This document shows positions 43,101 to 52,748 of a stretch of 64,000 nucleotides of DNA, one piece after another (within the stretch, counting starts at the first letter, position 1; every line of letters starts with the position of its first letter). A program made the position numbers and the translations under genes. The stretch spans positions 16,778-80,777 of the forward strand of contig SADC01000453.1 of NCBI GenBank assembly GCA_004194705.1. Direction: 5' to 3'. The notes under the pieces were generated by a model. It worked only from the letters and a program-made list of their open reading frames with translations. It did no database searches and had not been told where the DNA came from. This stretch comes from Ditylenchus dipsaci (taxonomy: Eukaryota > Nematoda > Chromadorea > Rhabditida > Anguinidae).

Positions 43101-43712
43101 AATCCGAAAACAAAATTTGAGATGAAAAGGTCAGTGAAGTTAGTGTGACCCTAAGTGTGAGGTGTGTCTTTTGAAAACACTGGTCCTGTGTCATTTTAGT
43201 TGTTCATTTCCAAATTCCAAGCTCACCAATTCAGTGATGCCGTATTACGTTTAAGCTAGGGTTGAACGTTGACTACAGTCAACTTTAAATATAGTGCGCT
43301 CTCACGGACTCTCGGTGTAGTGAGCGTTGTTCGATGACCAAAGGGTTCAGTATACAATCAATTCTCGATAAATTGAATACAGTGCGCTTTTTTCTGGTCT
43401 CCAGCTACGAGAATTGACTGTAAATGGGTGATTTTTCTTAAATTAAATTTGAAGTTTTTTAACAATCAAAAAATGTTAAGTGGTTTAAATAGGTGAATAT
43501 TTCGGATACTAGCCTTTTATATATTTTTCAACAAAATATTCACCTAGAAGCCATTTTTCTGTGGGTTCATAATAGTCATATTTCTCAATACATCCAACGT
43601 CATCCGCATCGTTGCTGCTAACTAAGCGATCCTCTAAGGCTTCGCCTATCACAGATCTATTTGAGCCTGCAAATGTGGAAGTGCTAGCTAGAGTGCCATT
43701 GAATAAGTCCAT
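37107..43712 (-). CDS. FMRFamide-receptor-like neuropeptide GPCR
   Basis: Eight exons (43544-43712, 42152-42365, 40899-40969, 40713-40849, 38778-38968, 38599-38728, 38403-38497, 37107-37263) join without a stop into 387 residues; all seven introns are GT-AG and keep phase. Topology: N-terminus with two glycosylation sites (NGT, NRS); TM1 with GLLANAMSV; TM2 with LAISDS; TM3 ending SLHRFIGVCLP, where HRF replaces DRY; TM4 at 176-192; an extracellular loop with one cysteine (QVCQM); TM5 with IPFTIL; TM6 FLTCNT, lacking CWxP; and TM7 WSNMLVMTNASINICIY, an NxxxxNxxxY form typical of nematode FRPR/peptide receptors. The tail has CSDKYRQL-like helix-8 sequence. No cysteine is seen at the start of TM3, where most class A receptors have their disulphide partner. 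Such receptors signal through G proteins in neurons or muscle. The ligand cannot be told. The start ATG lies 6 bp after TTCTTTCTCTAG. Confidence 0.9.
37264..38402 (-). other. GPCR intron 7 with two palindromes
   Basis: 1,139 bp. Palindrome one, 37664-37977: AGGGTTATGGTAGTTTTCGG faces CCGAAAACTACCAGGACCCT. Palindrome two, 38172-38374: TTTAAAGGACC at one edge, GGTCCTTTAAA at the other, with ACTCTACTCTTTGG facing AAGTAGAGTGCGAG at the centre. Neither contains an exon. Confidence 0.75.
39004..39244. mobile_element. TTAA-flanked palindromic MITE in GPCR intron 4
   Basis: 241 bp from TTAAAGGGCCTGACCTC to GAGGTCAGGCCCTTTAA. The arms are identical for over 100 bp apart from a few bases, so it is probably recent. 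TTAA at both edges could be a piggyBac-type target site, but the ends do not clearly match canonical piggyBac termini. Confidence 0.75.
39457..39890. mobile_element. Tigger/pogo-like MITE in GPCR intron 4, with nested hAT MITE
   Basis: Flanked by TA on both sides. The ends are CAGCCGAACCTCTACAACCC and GGGTTAAAGAGCTTTAACTG, followed inside by GACACCCAGG and GGTGCCGGGTTATAG, which pair. A hAT-type element sits inside at 39516-39773. Confidence 0.7.
39516..39773. mobile_element. hAT-type MITE nested in the Tigger-like MITE
   Basis: The ends are TAGGGTCGTAAAATC and CGTTTTCGAAACCCTA. Flanks are GTTATAGA and GTTAAAGA (7 of 8 match), consistent with an 8-bp duplication. The interior repeats CGAGCATATGCTCG in both orientations and pairs CTGTACAG with TTAACTGT steps. 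Confidence 0.75.
39905..40309. repeat. Two adjacent palindromes in GPCR intron 4
   Basis: 39905-40040: TTGTCGAGTCGAGGCCTCGA faces a TTGAGGCCTCCACAACC end, with CTCGAGTTTCG-type steps between. 40072-40309: TAATGGAGAATATGGTGCAA faces TTGCACCAGATTCTCCATTA, with CTTGGTCCCCCTGT facing CAGGGGGACCAAGG inside. The CTTGGTCCCCCTGTTGTTTTT block recurs at 14.1, 41.2, 49.6, 53.8, 55.4, 55.6 and 56.0 kb. Confidence 0.65.
40985..41328. repeat. Palindrome in GPCR intron 2
   Basis: TTAAAGGAGCATGGTCACC at the left faces GTGACCATGCCCCTTCAA at the right. Inside, CTAGGTCCCCAATC faces a GACAGGGGGACCAAG block. Non-coding, about 340 bp. Confidence 0.6.
41370..41938. mobile_element. Tigger/pogo-like MITE in GPCR intron 2, 569 bp
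   Basis: Flanked by TA. The ends are CAGTCGAACCTCGATAAGCG and CTTATCGAGGTTTGACTG, with a second inner pair GGTTGCTTTTATATCGAGG / GTTTATCGAGGGTGCCCGC. These end with CAGT and insert at TA, as pogo/Tigger elements do. The interior has TCGAACTCGAACTTGAA-type simple steps. Confidence 0.75.
42366..43543 (-). other. GPCR intron 1 with hAT MITE
   Basis: 1,178 bp between donor CTAG|GTGAAT and acceptor TTTGCAG|GTA. It contains the hAT element at 42814-43182. A weaker inverted pair, TTGACTACAGTCAAC and CGAGAATTGACTGTAAAT, lies at 43250-43425. Confidence 0.6.
42814..43182. mobile_element. hAT-type MITE with perfect 8-bp duplication
   Basis: The ends are CAGTGTTTTCAAAAGTCACAC and a GTGTCTTTTGAAAACACTG block. 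Both flanks read GTCCTGTG (42806-42813 and 43183-43190). Inside, TTAGGGTCACACTAACTTC faces GAAGTTAGTGTGACCCTAA. CAGTG-type ends with an 8-bp duplication mark hAT. No transposase. Confidence 0.9.
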
Positions 43713-43917
43713 CTAGACTAGAGAAAGAATAGCTGTGCAGAAACGAGAAGGCTAAATGAAAAATTTTCAATTTAAAATATAGATTGATACAAAACGTGAA
43801 TAAACGAGATTTTCGAATAGGCAGCACCTACAAAAGACAATACTATTTTTTGTAAGTTTAATAGCCAACTTGTTTGGCCTAGAAGCCATTTCTGAGTAAA
43901 AATTATTAAGTCATACA
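43713..43917. other. Upstream region of the GPCR gene
   Basis: About 200 bp upstream of the GPCR ATG. TTCTTTCTCTAG just before the ATG (minus strand) is acceptor-like. No TATA box or other promoter element was recognised before the next repeat begins. Confidence 0.35.
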
Positions 43918-44520
43918 TAAAGTATTGCAACAAATTGAAAATGGGTAGTCACATTCTTTACCTTATTGGCCATAATTTTTTTTGTGATTTTGAAGCTCTG
44001 TTCTTCTTTTTTCAAAAAGGATATGAAACTTGGGTTATATCAATTTTTTGAATTTTTTTAAAACCATATCTTAACATTGAGATTTCTTAAAGTTATTCTA
44101 TTATTAAGGTTTTGTAGCTCTTGAACTATGCTACAACATAGTGCTAAGATCCCTGCTACATACTTAGTTTAATTTTTGATCACTTAACATAATGAAGATG
44201 CTTGTCAGCAACTAAAAAGGGGAATAACGGGTGTTTGGACCTAAATCCTAATTTTTTAATATTTGAAAATAGAAATAAAAGGCCGTAAAATAAAAAAGAC
44301 GTCAAATACCGTATTTCCTCTAATAGAGCCCCCCTCTCTAATAGAGCCCCCCCCCTTGTTTTTTTGACTAGAACTTCAGAGTTAGGGCCATTTTTGATTT
44401 AGAATTTCAAGATTTTTGGGCATTCGAAAAATAAAGCCCCGGGGCTCTATTAGAGGAAATACGGTAAAATGAAGAATGTACGAAGATACGACCATTGAAA
44501 AATTTGTTGCAATACTTTCC
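43918..44520. repeat. Inverted-repeat element with nested CCGTA MITE
   Basis: AAGTATTGCAACAAATTGAAAA at the left faces AAAAATTTGTTGCAATACTT at the right. A CCGTA-family MITE (44307-44466) is inserted near the right arm. TTGTAGCTCTTGAACTATGC in the middle belongs to the motif also seen at 29.1, 45.7 and 61.4 kb. Confidence 0.65.
44307..44466. mobile_element. CCGTA-family MITE, 160 bp, compact
   Basis: The ends are TACCGTATTTCCTCTAATAG and CTATTAGAGGAAATACGGTA, perfectly inverse over 20 bp. The inside reads AGAGCCCCCC, TTTTGACTAGAACTTC, AATTTCAAGATTTTTGGGC, GAAAAATAAAGCCCCGGGGC. It is the shortest intact family member here. Confidence 0.9.
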
Positions 44521-45348
44521 GGATGACCTAATGTTTGATATTCGAAGCGATCTACATGTCAGTTGCAAGCTACACTGTTAAAGCCAGGGTTGAAATTTAA
44601 TCTCAAGAGTGATCAAAAGAGTTTTTTTTTCAATATTTTGTAAAATACAAGGTTTCATAATCACTCAACATCAGAAAGTCTGTTGCAAAGCTTGAGGTTT
44701 TTAAATAGAGGACATAAAATGAAGTCAATTTAGTCAAAATAAATGACTAAATTTAGAAAATAAACTTTTTTAACAACCGAAATAGAATTAGCGAGTCTAA
44801 ATAAGGCGGAAATAAAACAGGGCTTCTAAGAAGAACAAACCACAAATTAAGCTGAATGCTCAAAAAGCACACACACACTAATAATAATACTGATGAGACA
44901 GCCAAGCAATTAGCGGCCTGTTTATAACCAGTAAAGTGGTGGGAAAACATTGATTGAGATTATCCTCTTAATTTTTAATGTTTTTATAAAAAGACATGGA
45001 CAAAGTGCACTGCCAAACGCAATCTATGAATAACTAATTAGACTTTTTGACACTAACAGCTAATTGTTTTTCAGAATAAAGAGGATCGAAATTTAAAAAA
45101 AATGAAATCAAAAGATCTCTTTTAAGAGTTATGGTTTTTGAAGTTACCGGCATTCTCGACTTTAACTTGGCAATAAATACTTTTTCACTCCAAAAATATT
45201 AAACAATTATTTTTCGAATTAGTTTGTGTCTGTATCTAAAAGTTGATCGCAAATGTTGAACTATCGACTATTCGAGACAAACGTTGCTTGACATTGCCGA
45301 AGTTCCGTCAGAATTCAGACGAGTTAGCCGTTTTTTTCTGAACTAAAC
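44521..45348. other. No gene recognised
   Basis: AT-rich. A minus-strand frame at 44753-44950 opens with a hydrophobic stretch (CLAVSSVLLLVCVCFLSIQL) that would score as a signal anchor, but there is no splice border, no continuation and no family resemblance. Confidence 0.4.
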
Positions 45349-45702
45349 TACCGTATTTCCTCTAATAATCGTCGTCCTTTATTTTTTGATCACAGTTTTA
45401 AGGATAGAACAGGCCTCGGAAATCAAAATTTTCAAATAAAAGACATTTTGGTGAAATAAAAGAACATTTGGCCAAAAAATGCTAAATTATCCAGTGCTTA
45501 TTAAATTTTGAGGAACAAAAATAAAGGTTTTGACCTAAAATCTCGAAAATTCTAAAGATTTCGGATCTTAAATAAAGGACAAATCTTTAAATGAAGGACG
45601 TTACCGAGCCCTGGGTTAAAACCATTTTTTAATTACAGTTTCAAAATTTTTAGGGGTTGAAAAATAGTTCTCGCAGGCGGGATTAATGAAGTGAATACGA
45701 TA
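45349..45702. mobile_element. CCGTA-family MITE with diverged interior
   Basis: Left end TACCGTATTTCCTCTAATAA; right end GATTAATGAAGTGAATACGATA, partly decayed. The interior includes CTTTATTTTTTGATCACAG, AAATAAAGGTTTTGACC and GGGGTTGAAAAATAGTTCTC. Confidence 0.65.
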
Positions 45703-46307
45703 TCTGATAGCGCTTCAGCATTATCTCAGCATCATGTTGTAGCGCGGTTCAAAAACTACGAAAATCTTGTCACAGAAAGTTTTTTAAAAGTCTGAGTGTT
45801 GAGATATGCCTTCTTGAAAAAAAAATTAATTTTTTTGAAAAGTGATCAAAAAAGGAACTTGACTATATGAATAAACAAGATTGAGATTTCAAACACTTCG
45901 CAAAAATTCAAAAATAGTTAGTTAAACTTTGTCTTGAGTTACACCTGACTGAAAAAACAAGGGTTGGTAACGTGCAAAAAAATAACTTATTTTGTGCCTA
46001 TCTTGTTTGTCACTTCTGATATTTTTAGCAGAAAAATAAATGGTTTTTTAATTAGCTAGCATTGTTGCTAAGGATTCTTTTTATAGCAAAGTTGCTTGAA
46101 AACAAAATCTTCAACAAGATCAAAATTTTGTCTAGCATTAAAGGAATACTAAATGTTTAAGAGGCAAATATATTGACATGGGTCTCTTAAAAACTCACAA
46201 ACAATTCAGATCTTTGCTTTATTATCCTTGTTGACTTTAGAATTACAGATTATTCGAATAAGTGAAAGCAGTTATACACAGAAGCAGCTTTTGAAAATAT
46301 AAATTTT
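45703..46307. other. No gene recognised
   Basis: It starts with ATGTTGTAGCGCGGTTCAAAA (45732-45752), a member of the dispersed motif at 29.1, 44.1 and 61.4 kb. The remainder is AT-rich without structure I could define. Confidence 0.45.
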
Positions 46308-46556
46308 GGCGCTAGTATAGAATACCACCCCCCCCCCCTTAAATCTGACCCTCCCAAAATCGCTGTAACTACCCTTTGAAACAGTAAGTTCAGGCTCAGC
46401 CCTTAAGCTTAGGGGTAGGCCAACGTGCGGAAGTTGTAACTAATAAATGTCTTACGTACTTTTTACGGATTCTGGAAATATATTTGAGTGCTCATAACTA
46501 TAGTTTTGAAAAGAAAAATTTATTAGGAGGGGGAGGGATATTCTATACTAGGGTCG
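46308..46556. repeat. Inverted-repeat element with C-run and G-run arms
   Basis: CTAGTATAGAATACCACCCC at the left faces GGAGGGGGAGGGATATTCTATACTAG at the right (about 250 bp). A TAGGCCAACGTGCGG fragment lies in the middle. Confidence 0.6.
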
Positions 46557-49500
46557 AAATTTAAAAAAAAGTTTGGAATTATAAGATACATAGAAGTATG
46601 AAAATTTTTTCAAAAAGTTTCTAAATTTTCCAAAAATACATCTACATTTTAAAATAAAAAAGTTGTTCTGATAGACAGACACAGGATGCATAACGTAGTT
46701 ATTTTCACAAACAATGCAGCAAAAAGCCAATAATATACCAAAGACCAGAAAACACCGCTAATACTTCTTGTGTTTCTGCTCTTATTATAACTAGCTAGAC
46801 ACACTTAATAATTTTTACAATGCAAAGCATTTAAAAAACTTCTATAACAAAAAAAAAACTATTAATTTTAGTGGCGGAAAAAGTTTTAGATTTTTTCGAG
46901 TTCCGGAATGCCTCTGGCCTATTTATGAGCAGACTAACTTAATTCAGTGCCTTGTTGTGTTTGATAGCTGGTTTGTTAGTAAAGAGGAGACAGACCGAAA
47001 AAATTGATAAAGAGGGCAATGACGAAGGAAGCAAAACTTAGATTAATACCCTTCTTCGTTCAGAGACTAGACTTTAGGTGGTGAAAAAGGTACTTGCTGA
47101 GTTGAACCCTTAACTATGAAAAAGTGACACAAGCAAATGCTTTCTTGTTTTCACATTTGGCTAAAACTTTTTTTGCGTCTAAGTACTTTTTAAATAAGTT
47201 TAGTTCAAAATGCTGAGTAAATAGACCTTTTAAAACACAATTTTACAGGGTTGAGTAAAGTACTGAAGACAAACACTGGAATTAGATTTTGCACTTTTAA
47301 GAGTGCAAACTTAAGTTAAAACCTTTTTCGGATGAAGAATTTTTTTTTAGTTTTGAGAAATTTTTAAATATATTTGAATAAAATATAGATGCATTCGAAT
47401 ATCGATATAAAACCCCTCCTCTTTGACACAGTGATCACCATGGGTCTCACCTAGTTGACCAGCACAGAAGCAGGGTACTTAAAGGACCCTGTCTCTTCCA
47501 CATCATGGCAATCTCGAATATTTGAATGCTATTTTTGCTATTATGATGCCTTTGGGCTCTCTATCAAGATTGTCCTTATATTAAGACTTGACTGTAAGTC
47601 AACAAAAAAACAAGGCATAAAAAAACAAGGTTAACAAGGCAGCCATGGATCACGTAGTTTTTTAGGTTCGTTTACCTTGATCCTCGAGATAAAAATTCAA
47701 ACTTTGTCCCTCAAAAGTTATTTCTTTTGTTTGTCAGGCCTTAACAATTTAAATAGAGAACGAATAGAGAAGCTATCTAAAGAAAAACCGAAAAATGACA
47801 AAATAACAGAAAATTCTCATTTTCACCAAAGGCTCAAAATGAGAACATGAGAGTAGATGCCCAAACATATACCTAATCTTAAAAGACCGTGTCTCTTCCT
47901 TCTCATGGCAGTTTGAGAGGTTTGAATGCGCGCTGGACCACACACATTTTATCAATAAAGTCGACTCTCGATACAACGAGACCCCTTACAACTAGTGAAA
48001 GCTAGCTATTTTCTTATTGTCTTGAATCCGAAAATAATATGAGTAAAACATATAGTTTTGTTGCTTGAGAATATACGTTTTCAACAACTTTTATTCAAGA
48101 AACAGTGACAAAGAGTTTTTTTCGTCCTGATACTGCCGAATTCAAACTTTGAAAAAATTAAAAAAAATTAATTAAAAAACATTTTAAAAAACAATTTCGA
48201 ACTAAATAATTTCACACTTCAAGCACTTTTCATACTAAATGAAGTAAATACATTACGCAATACATAATTTTCACAGCAATGCCTTAAAATAGAAATCAAA
48301 TGATGCCATGCAGAAAACCTACTTACACAAAAAACACCAAAAAGCAAAAATAGAATGAGAAGACAATCGATGAATAAGTTGAATAACAACAAAAGTAGCA
48401 GAGGAAATGAGCACTTCCTTTGCTTTCGCCACCCTCCGGCCACTTTAATTCATCCCAGGCGATTGCTTGTTAATCACCACTTGATTAAAACAGCCAATAT
48501 TTCTCAAGCAATCAACAACACACCAGCCTGAAGCTAGGTGCTACCTGAAAGACAAAGCACCTGACACAACCCATGTATTCACCGCTCAATCAGCGGCCCT
48601 GACTCTTGGCCTGGATCCGCCTAATCCCCAATTTTTTTCGACTAAAGTGAGAGATTTTTCAGCGAAGTGTGGGCGAGAGAATCAGAATATGTTTTTGGAG
48701 ATTAGGAAAAATCGTCAGTTGTTTGGTTTCACCCTGGAATTGATGGTTTCACTCAATCTTAATCTTTTTGGTTTTGCTTTTAGAAAGAGAAAAAATGTTT
48801 TTTGAGAAAGTTGAAGTGACTAACACTAGTTATTTGTATGTAGGGGAGCTAAGTAATTAAGGTGAGAAAATAGAGTTAAAAAGTATGATTATTGAGCGGC
48901 GTGAAGGAAAATTGAAAGGTTCTGGGTATTTGGATATTATGGAAGTCATTCAATTTTTTTCGGAAAATGATGATAAATTCAGCAAATAGTGTCATTAATG
49001 GGAAAAAGAAAATTAAGAGGTGCAAAAAATACTTTAAAGGTTTCTTTTGAAATCTGAACATTTTTTTAATAAGGAATATGTTGCTATGTTTTTGATTAAA
49101 ACGCAAAAACAACGTGTATTATAGATTAAAAATGCTGAACTTACCTAATTCCGAAAATATACAAGTAGTAAATGTTTTTAGGTCAAGTTATTTACAGCCT
49201 TTTTGTTATGGCCATAGTATAGTTGGAATCGGTTCCGATTTTTCGCCTTGGCATTCCCCCTGTTATTTTTCTTATATTTTCATACACAAGTTAACAAACT
49301 TCATGTTAGGACAGACCTTAATGTACATAGGCGTACCCACGATTTTCTGACGAGTGCGGGGCTGAAAAGGCCAAAAAAGCTTAATAAGGCTAGTAAAACT
49401 AAAGGAAAAAAGGCTAAAAAATCCTGACGGGATGGGCGGCTGTAGCCTGGATAGCTACCACACACTCCCCGCCCCGGATACGCCTATGTTAACATATCTC

Positions 49501-49559
49501 AGACTTGTATTTAAGTCCGTCTTGACATATACTGGCTTACCCTCGCCGGCTTTACTGGA
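46557..49559. other. No gene recognised
   Basis: A direct repeat CCTGTCTCTTCC..CATGGCA occurs at 47488-47520 and 47888-47920 in the same orientation. The block 48440-48640 is clearly less AT-rich (minus strand CCAAGAGTCAGGGCCGCTGATTGAGC..). It is followed by a minus-strand frame with PLLLLLLFNLFIDCLLILFL ending at a strong donor TGT|GTAAGTAGG near 48327, which could be a first exon, but no ATG in frame supports it. TATTTAAGTCCGTCTTGACATA near 49510 belongs to the 36768 palindrome family. Confidence 0.4.
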
Positions 49560-49715
49560 CTATCGGGTGCCAAAATATGACTTGGTCCCCCTGTTGTTTT
49601 TGCTAAAAACAGCCTGGTCCCCATGTTGTGTTACGATAACCATAATAAACAAGGGAGACCAAGCTGTTTTTCGCGAAAACATGAAAAGCCAAGACAAAAT
49701 GAGGGGCTTACAAAG
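49560..49715. repeat. CTTGGTCCCCCTGTT palindrome
   Basis: GACTTGGTCCCCCTGTTGTT faces AAACAAGGGAGACCAAGCTG, with a second CCTGGTCCCCATGTTGTG between them. Same family as in 40072-40309 and 55.6 kb. Confidence 0.6.
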
Positions 49716-50234
49716 GTTGTAGGTAGTTCGATGTAACTCCACCGTGACATCGACTAACCTACAAGTTTTAGATCATCATATATATTTTTGCCACATTTTT
49801 TGAAATATTTTTGATACACAAAAATGCTTAGATCCTGAGCTATTGTTTGGTATAAAACATAAAAATGATACTAGTAAAATTATAAGTGTTCACAAAAGAA
49901 GTTCAAAAAAGTCGATCTCGACATCGGATAAGACCAAGGAGTGTGACCAAGGGGTATGTAATTCAATAAAAATTATGCAAAGAATGTAAAAAACTAACAA
50001 AAATTAACGTTTTATCAAATTAGTCACACAGAACACTTCCGATGCAAATAATCTAAAAATCCAAGCCAACTGTCAAATTTACACATCAAAGCATTTTAAA
50101 CTCTCAAAATAATCATCAAAAGACAGACTAGACTTCCAACATTTCAATAATTGACATTTGACTAGAAAAACCTCAAAACTGTCATTTTGCTTGAGCACAA
50201 CAATTGAAACAGCTTTTTTAAAGTGGCCGTTTTT

Positions 50235-50513
50235 TCAAACATCAAGTGGTACTTTTCGGCTTTTTCTCATAATAATGAGGCAATTTTGTGTGTGTGTTCG
50301 TTCACAAACAGCAATAAAAATAATGGCACAAAAAAGCTGGAGGCTATTTGGGCAGTGCACAAACAAATGGCAATATATATAAATGGTGGAGGGCCTGAAC
50401 ATACATAATCCTCTGCAGGAGACAGCTAGACACTTTTTGGTAGCCGCAAGGATAGGCATTCCTCCAACTAGTTTGGGGTCATAGCAAGTGTGCCGCATCT
50501 GCAGTTGCAACAA
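50235..50513 (-). CDS. Cysteine-rich frame, doubtful
   Basis: 92 codons open on the minus strand, with an acceptor-like TTGCAACTGCAG just inside the 5' end. From there MRHTCYDPKLVGGMPILAA, KKCLAVSCRGLC and later CHLFVHC.. give nine cysteines. Base use at 50400-50513 is less AT-rich than the surroundings. There is no signal peptide and no family match, and the 3' part is hydrophobic without clear helices. It could be one real exon of about 30 codons running to a donor-like TGT|ATG region, or chance. Confidence 0.2.
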   Translation of the reverse strand: MLQLQMRHTCYDPKLVGGMPILAATKKCLAVSCRGLCMFRPSTIYIYCHLFVHCPNSLQLFCAIIFIAVCERTHTQNCLIIMRKSRKVPLDV

Positions 50514-50862
50514 AGTAGTTAGCGAGTTGGAACAGACAACAAAAGTTTTTATAGAAAAGAGATTGACTAGAGATTAGTGGGTTGGAACAGTGGGATTAAA
50601 TTTGGTCACTGGCTTCTTTTGAAAAGTGAACATATCTTTTTTTGCTAAAAAGTGTTCTTTTGGCACGGAAATACCGGCATGCATTAAGTGGGTATTAGTG
50701 GCACCAGGCTGAGACTGTCTTTAATAGTATGACTTATAAACTTGCAGAGTAATACTGCAAATTAGACGATCAAAAATTATATAGGCAATTATATTAAATG
50801 AAGTCTTTTCAATTTCAAATACAGGCTGTTCCAAATTGATTAGGGTTTTGCTTTTTCGGACA

Positions 50863-51094
50863 TACCGTAAATGTTCTAATAGAGCACCCGGGGCTCTACT
50901 TTTCGATCCCCCTGAAAATCGAAAAATTATGGGGTCCATCTCGAGATTTTTGGCAGATTCAGTAGAACTCGTGGGAGTTAAAAAAATGCGAAAAACGGCT
51001 TTGCAAAATGTTGTCTCTGCTTTGACATACAGACTCTCAAAGTCGAGAGGGAGGCTCTTTTAGGGGGGGGGGCTCTATTAGAACATTTACGGTA
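50863..51094. mobile_element. CCGTA-family MITE
   Basis: The ends are TACCGTAAATGTTCTAATAG and CTATTAGAACATTTACGGTA (20 bp, inverse). Inside: GAGCACCCGGGGCTC, TTTTCGATCCCCC, GGAGTTAAAAAAATGCG and GAGAGGGAGGCTC. It uses the CCGTAAAT variant of the end, like the pogo-type element at 34667. Confidence 0.85.
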
Positions 51095-51900
51095 AATTTT
51101 AAATTTTTCGATCATTCGCTGAGTCTATTTCGTAAAAAGAGATTAGTTAAACTGAATTACATTACACCCTTACTATACACTCGATAAAGCTGTAGCCCTG
51201 GTTAAGCTTGGAGGACCAAGGCAAATTTCATCCAACAATATTTTTCATAAAAAGTATTTAAAAGTGTGAATAAGCAATGCTTTAAACCTGGTACAACCGA
51301 GTGCTGGCATTTTAGTGTAAGCGCTCTAGCAGAATACATTGACGGCTACATTTTTACATTGATTCGTACTAAGGTTTCTACTTTCAAAAATAAAATAAAA
51401 CATGAAAATTACTAAATATTTCTAACTATTGTTAGATTTTTAAAGATTTAAGATGAGGTTTTAAGCATGCTGACAGTAATGTCAGCGCTAATAGACCCCT
51501 CATACTGCGCTGTGAATGTAGTAAATGAAAGTCAATAAGCAAAATATTCATAAATATTGCAAAATACTTCAAGCAAAATATTCATATTTGAAACTATTTG
51601 TGGTATCCGAGGGATTTCTGTGTAGGCAAATCCAACCAAAGGCTAAAAATGATAAGAAAAAAAGGATACCCGAAGCCAGATCAGGAGAATGAGAGCAAAG
51701 ACTAAGAAGATATAAATTTAAAAAATTTAAAAGATTGACTGAATAAATTAAAGACTAAATGTTTTTCAATAGTAAAAAGGCTGGTTTTTGGTAACAGTCC
51801 TAGGGCTACTCTGTGAGTAGAGGTTGATTAGTGACTAAGTCATTAGAAGTTAAGAAAGGCCCAAAAATAAATATTTTGATATAACCATGCACAACATTAT
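51095..51900. other. No gene recognised
   Basis: Low in recognised repeats. AAAATATTCATAAATATTGC and AAGCAAAATATTCATATTTG near 51540-51590 are short direct repeats. TATAAATAGG at 51899-51908 resembles a TATA box for the plus-strand candidate that follows. Confidence 0.4.
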
Positions 51901-51991
51901 AAATAGGGAAATGAACTGGCACTTGGGCCCCACTTTATATGCCCTGGAGAGCTGGCTTCTTTGCTCATCTTTCTTCATCACCCCATTCCAG

Positions 51992-52152
51992 GCCCACAAG
52001 TTTTGTCTAATGATGCACTCAAGTGCCTGCCTGGCTACAACTACTACTACTTCTTAGAAAAAAGAAGCAACAAAAACTTTGTTCGGCAGAACAATGGGTG
52101 CAACACATGCACATGCACAAAAGAATTTTTTGAAAAGGCAAATGTATTTTAG
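51992..52152 (+). CDS. Candidate exon of a small cysteine-containing secreted protein
   Basis: After the acceptor CACCCCATTCCAG the frame runs 53 codons to a stop at 52152. It contains ALKCLPGYNYYYFLEK and NNGCNTCTCTKEFF. The CxPG...CNTCTC spacing recalls small pacifastin- or antistasin-type inhibitor modules, but only four cysteines are present. Base use is richer in G and C than the flanks. No start codon is in frame upstream, so an earlier exon would be needed. It cannot be joined in frame to the membrane segment at 52173 with any donor I found. Confidence 0.3.
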
Positions 52153-52172
52153 AATCTGATTAATGCATTTAA

Positions 52173-52355
52173 ATGAATTTTAAATGCTTTTTAGGCCCAA
52201 GAATTTATCGTCATTTTTTAAAATTTTTATTTTATGTTTTGATAATAATAATTATCTTTGCCAATTTAATGACAATGATCTTTTGGCTCAAATCTTTTAA
52301 AAACAATGCCGAAGCTAGTGCCGTAGCTATTACATGTAAGGCTAATAATTTTTAA
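52173..52355 (+). CDS. Candidate terminal exon or small protein with one membrane helix
   Basis: 60 codons from ATG, or from an acceptor TGCTTTTTAG at 52193, to TAA at 52355. It has a basic stretch (PRIYRHFLK), a strong helix (FLFYVLIIIIIFANLMTMIF) and a short tail (NNAEASAVAITCKANNF). AATAAA at 52369-52374 follows within 20 bp, which supports a real 3' end. Family unknown. Confidence 0.35.
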   Translation: MNFKCFLGPRIYRHFLKFLFYVLIIIIIFANLMTMIFWLKSFKNNAEASAVAITCKANNF

Positions 52356-52368
52356 ATGAAACTTTTGA

Positions 52369-52374
52369 AATAAA
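52369..52374 (+). terminator. AATAAA polyadenylation-like signal
   Basis: 14 bp after the TAA of the small membrane-protein candidate. Confidence 0.35.
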
Positions 52375-52748
52375 CTCAAAACATGATTAGAAATTCTCCA
52401 TACATGAATTAGATAGTTTTATTATGTAAAAAAATTGTTCTTTTTTTAATGTTTTTCATTTTGTTATATTTCACTTAAACAGGGCTGCCATCTCATAATT
52501 TGAAAAAGGAGATTTTGCCAAAAAAAACAGGAATTTGAAAAAAGTGCATTTTATCTAGTGCATTTTGCCATTTTGACCAAAACTTCGATAATAAAAAAGA
52601 ATTTGGGGTCCGAAAAGGGACAAATCTTTTTAAAAATAAGATATGGCAGCCCTGCACTTAACTAATTTTTACAATACAATAATAACAAAGGTAACACTTT
52701 TCGAAATAACGTAGGATGTATGAAATAGTTTTTTTTAATTTATGCTAA

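Noticed and set aside
48219..48443. Leucine-rich signal-anchor protein
   Set aside because: There is a strong donor at its end but no in-frame ATG, and the hydrophobic run comes from T-rich DNA. Kept only as a remark.
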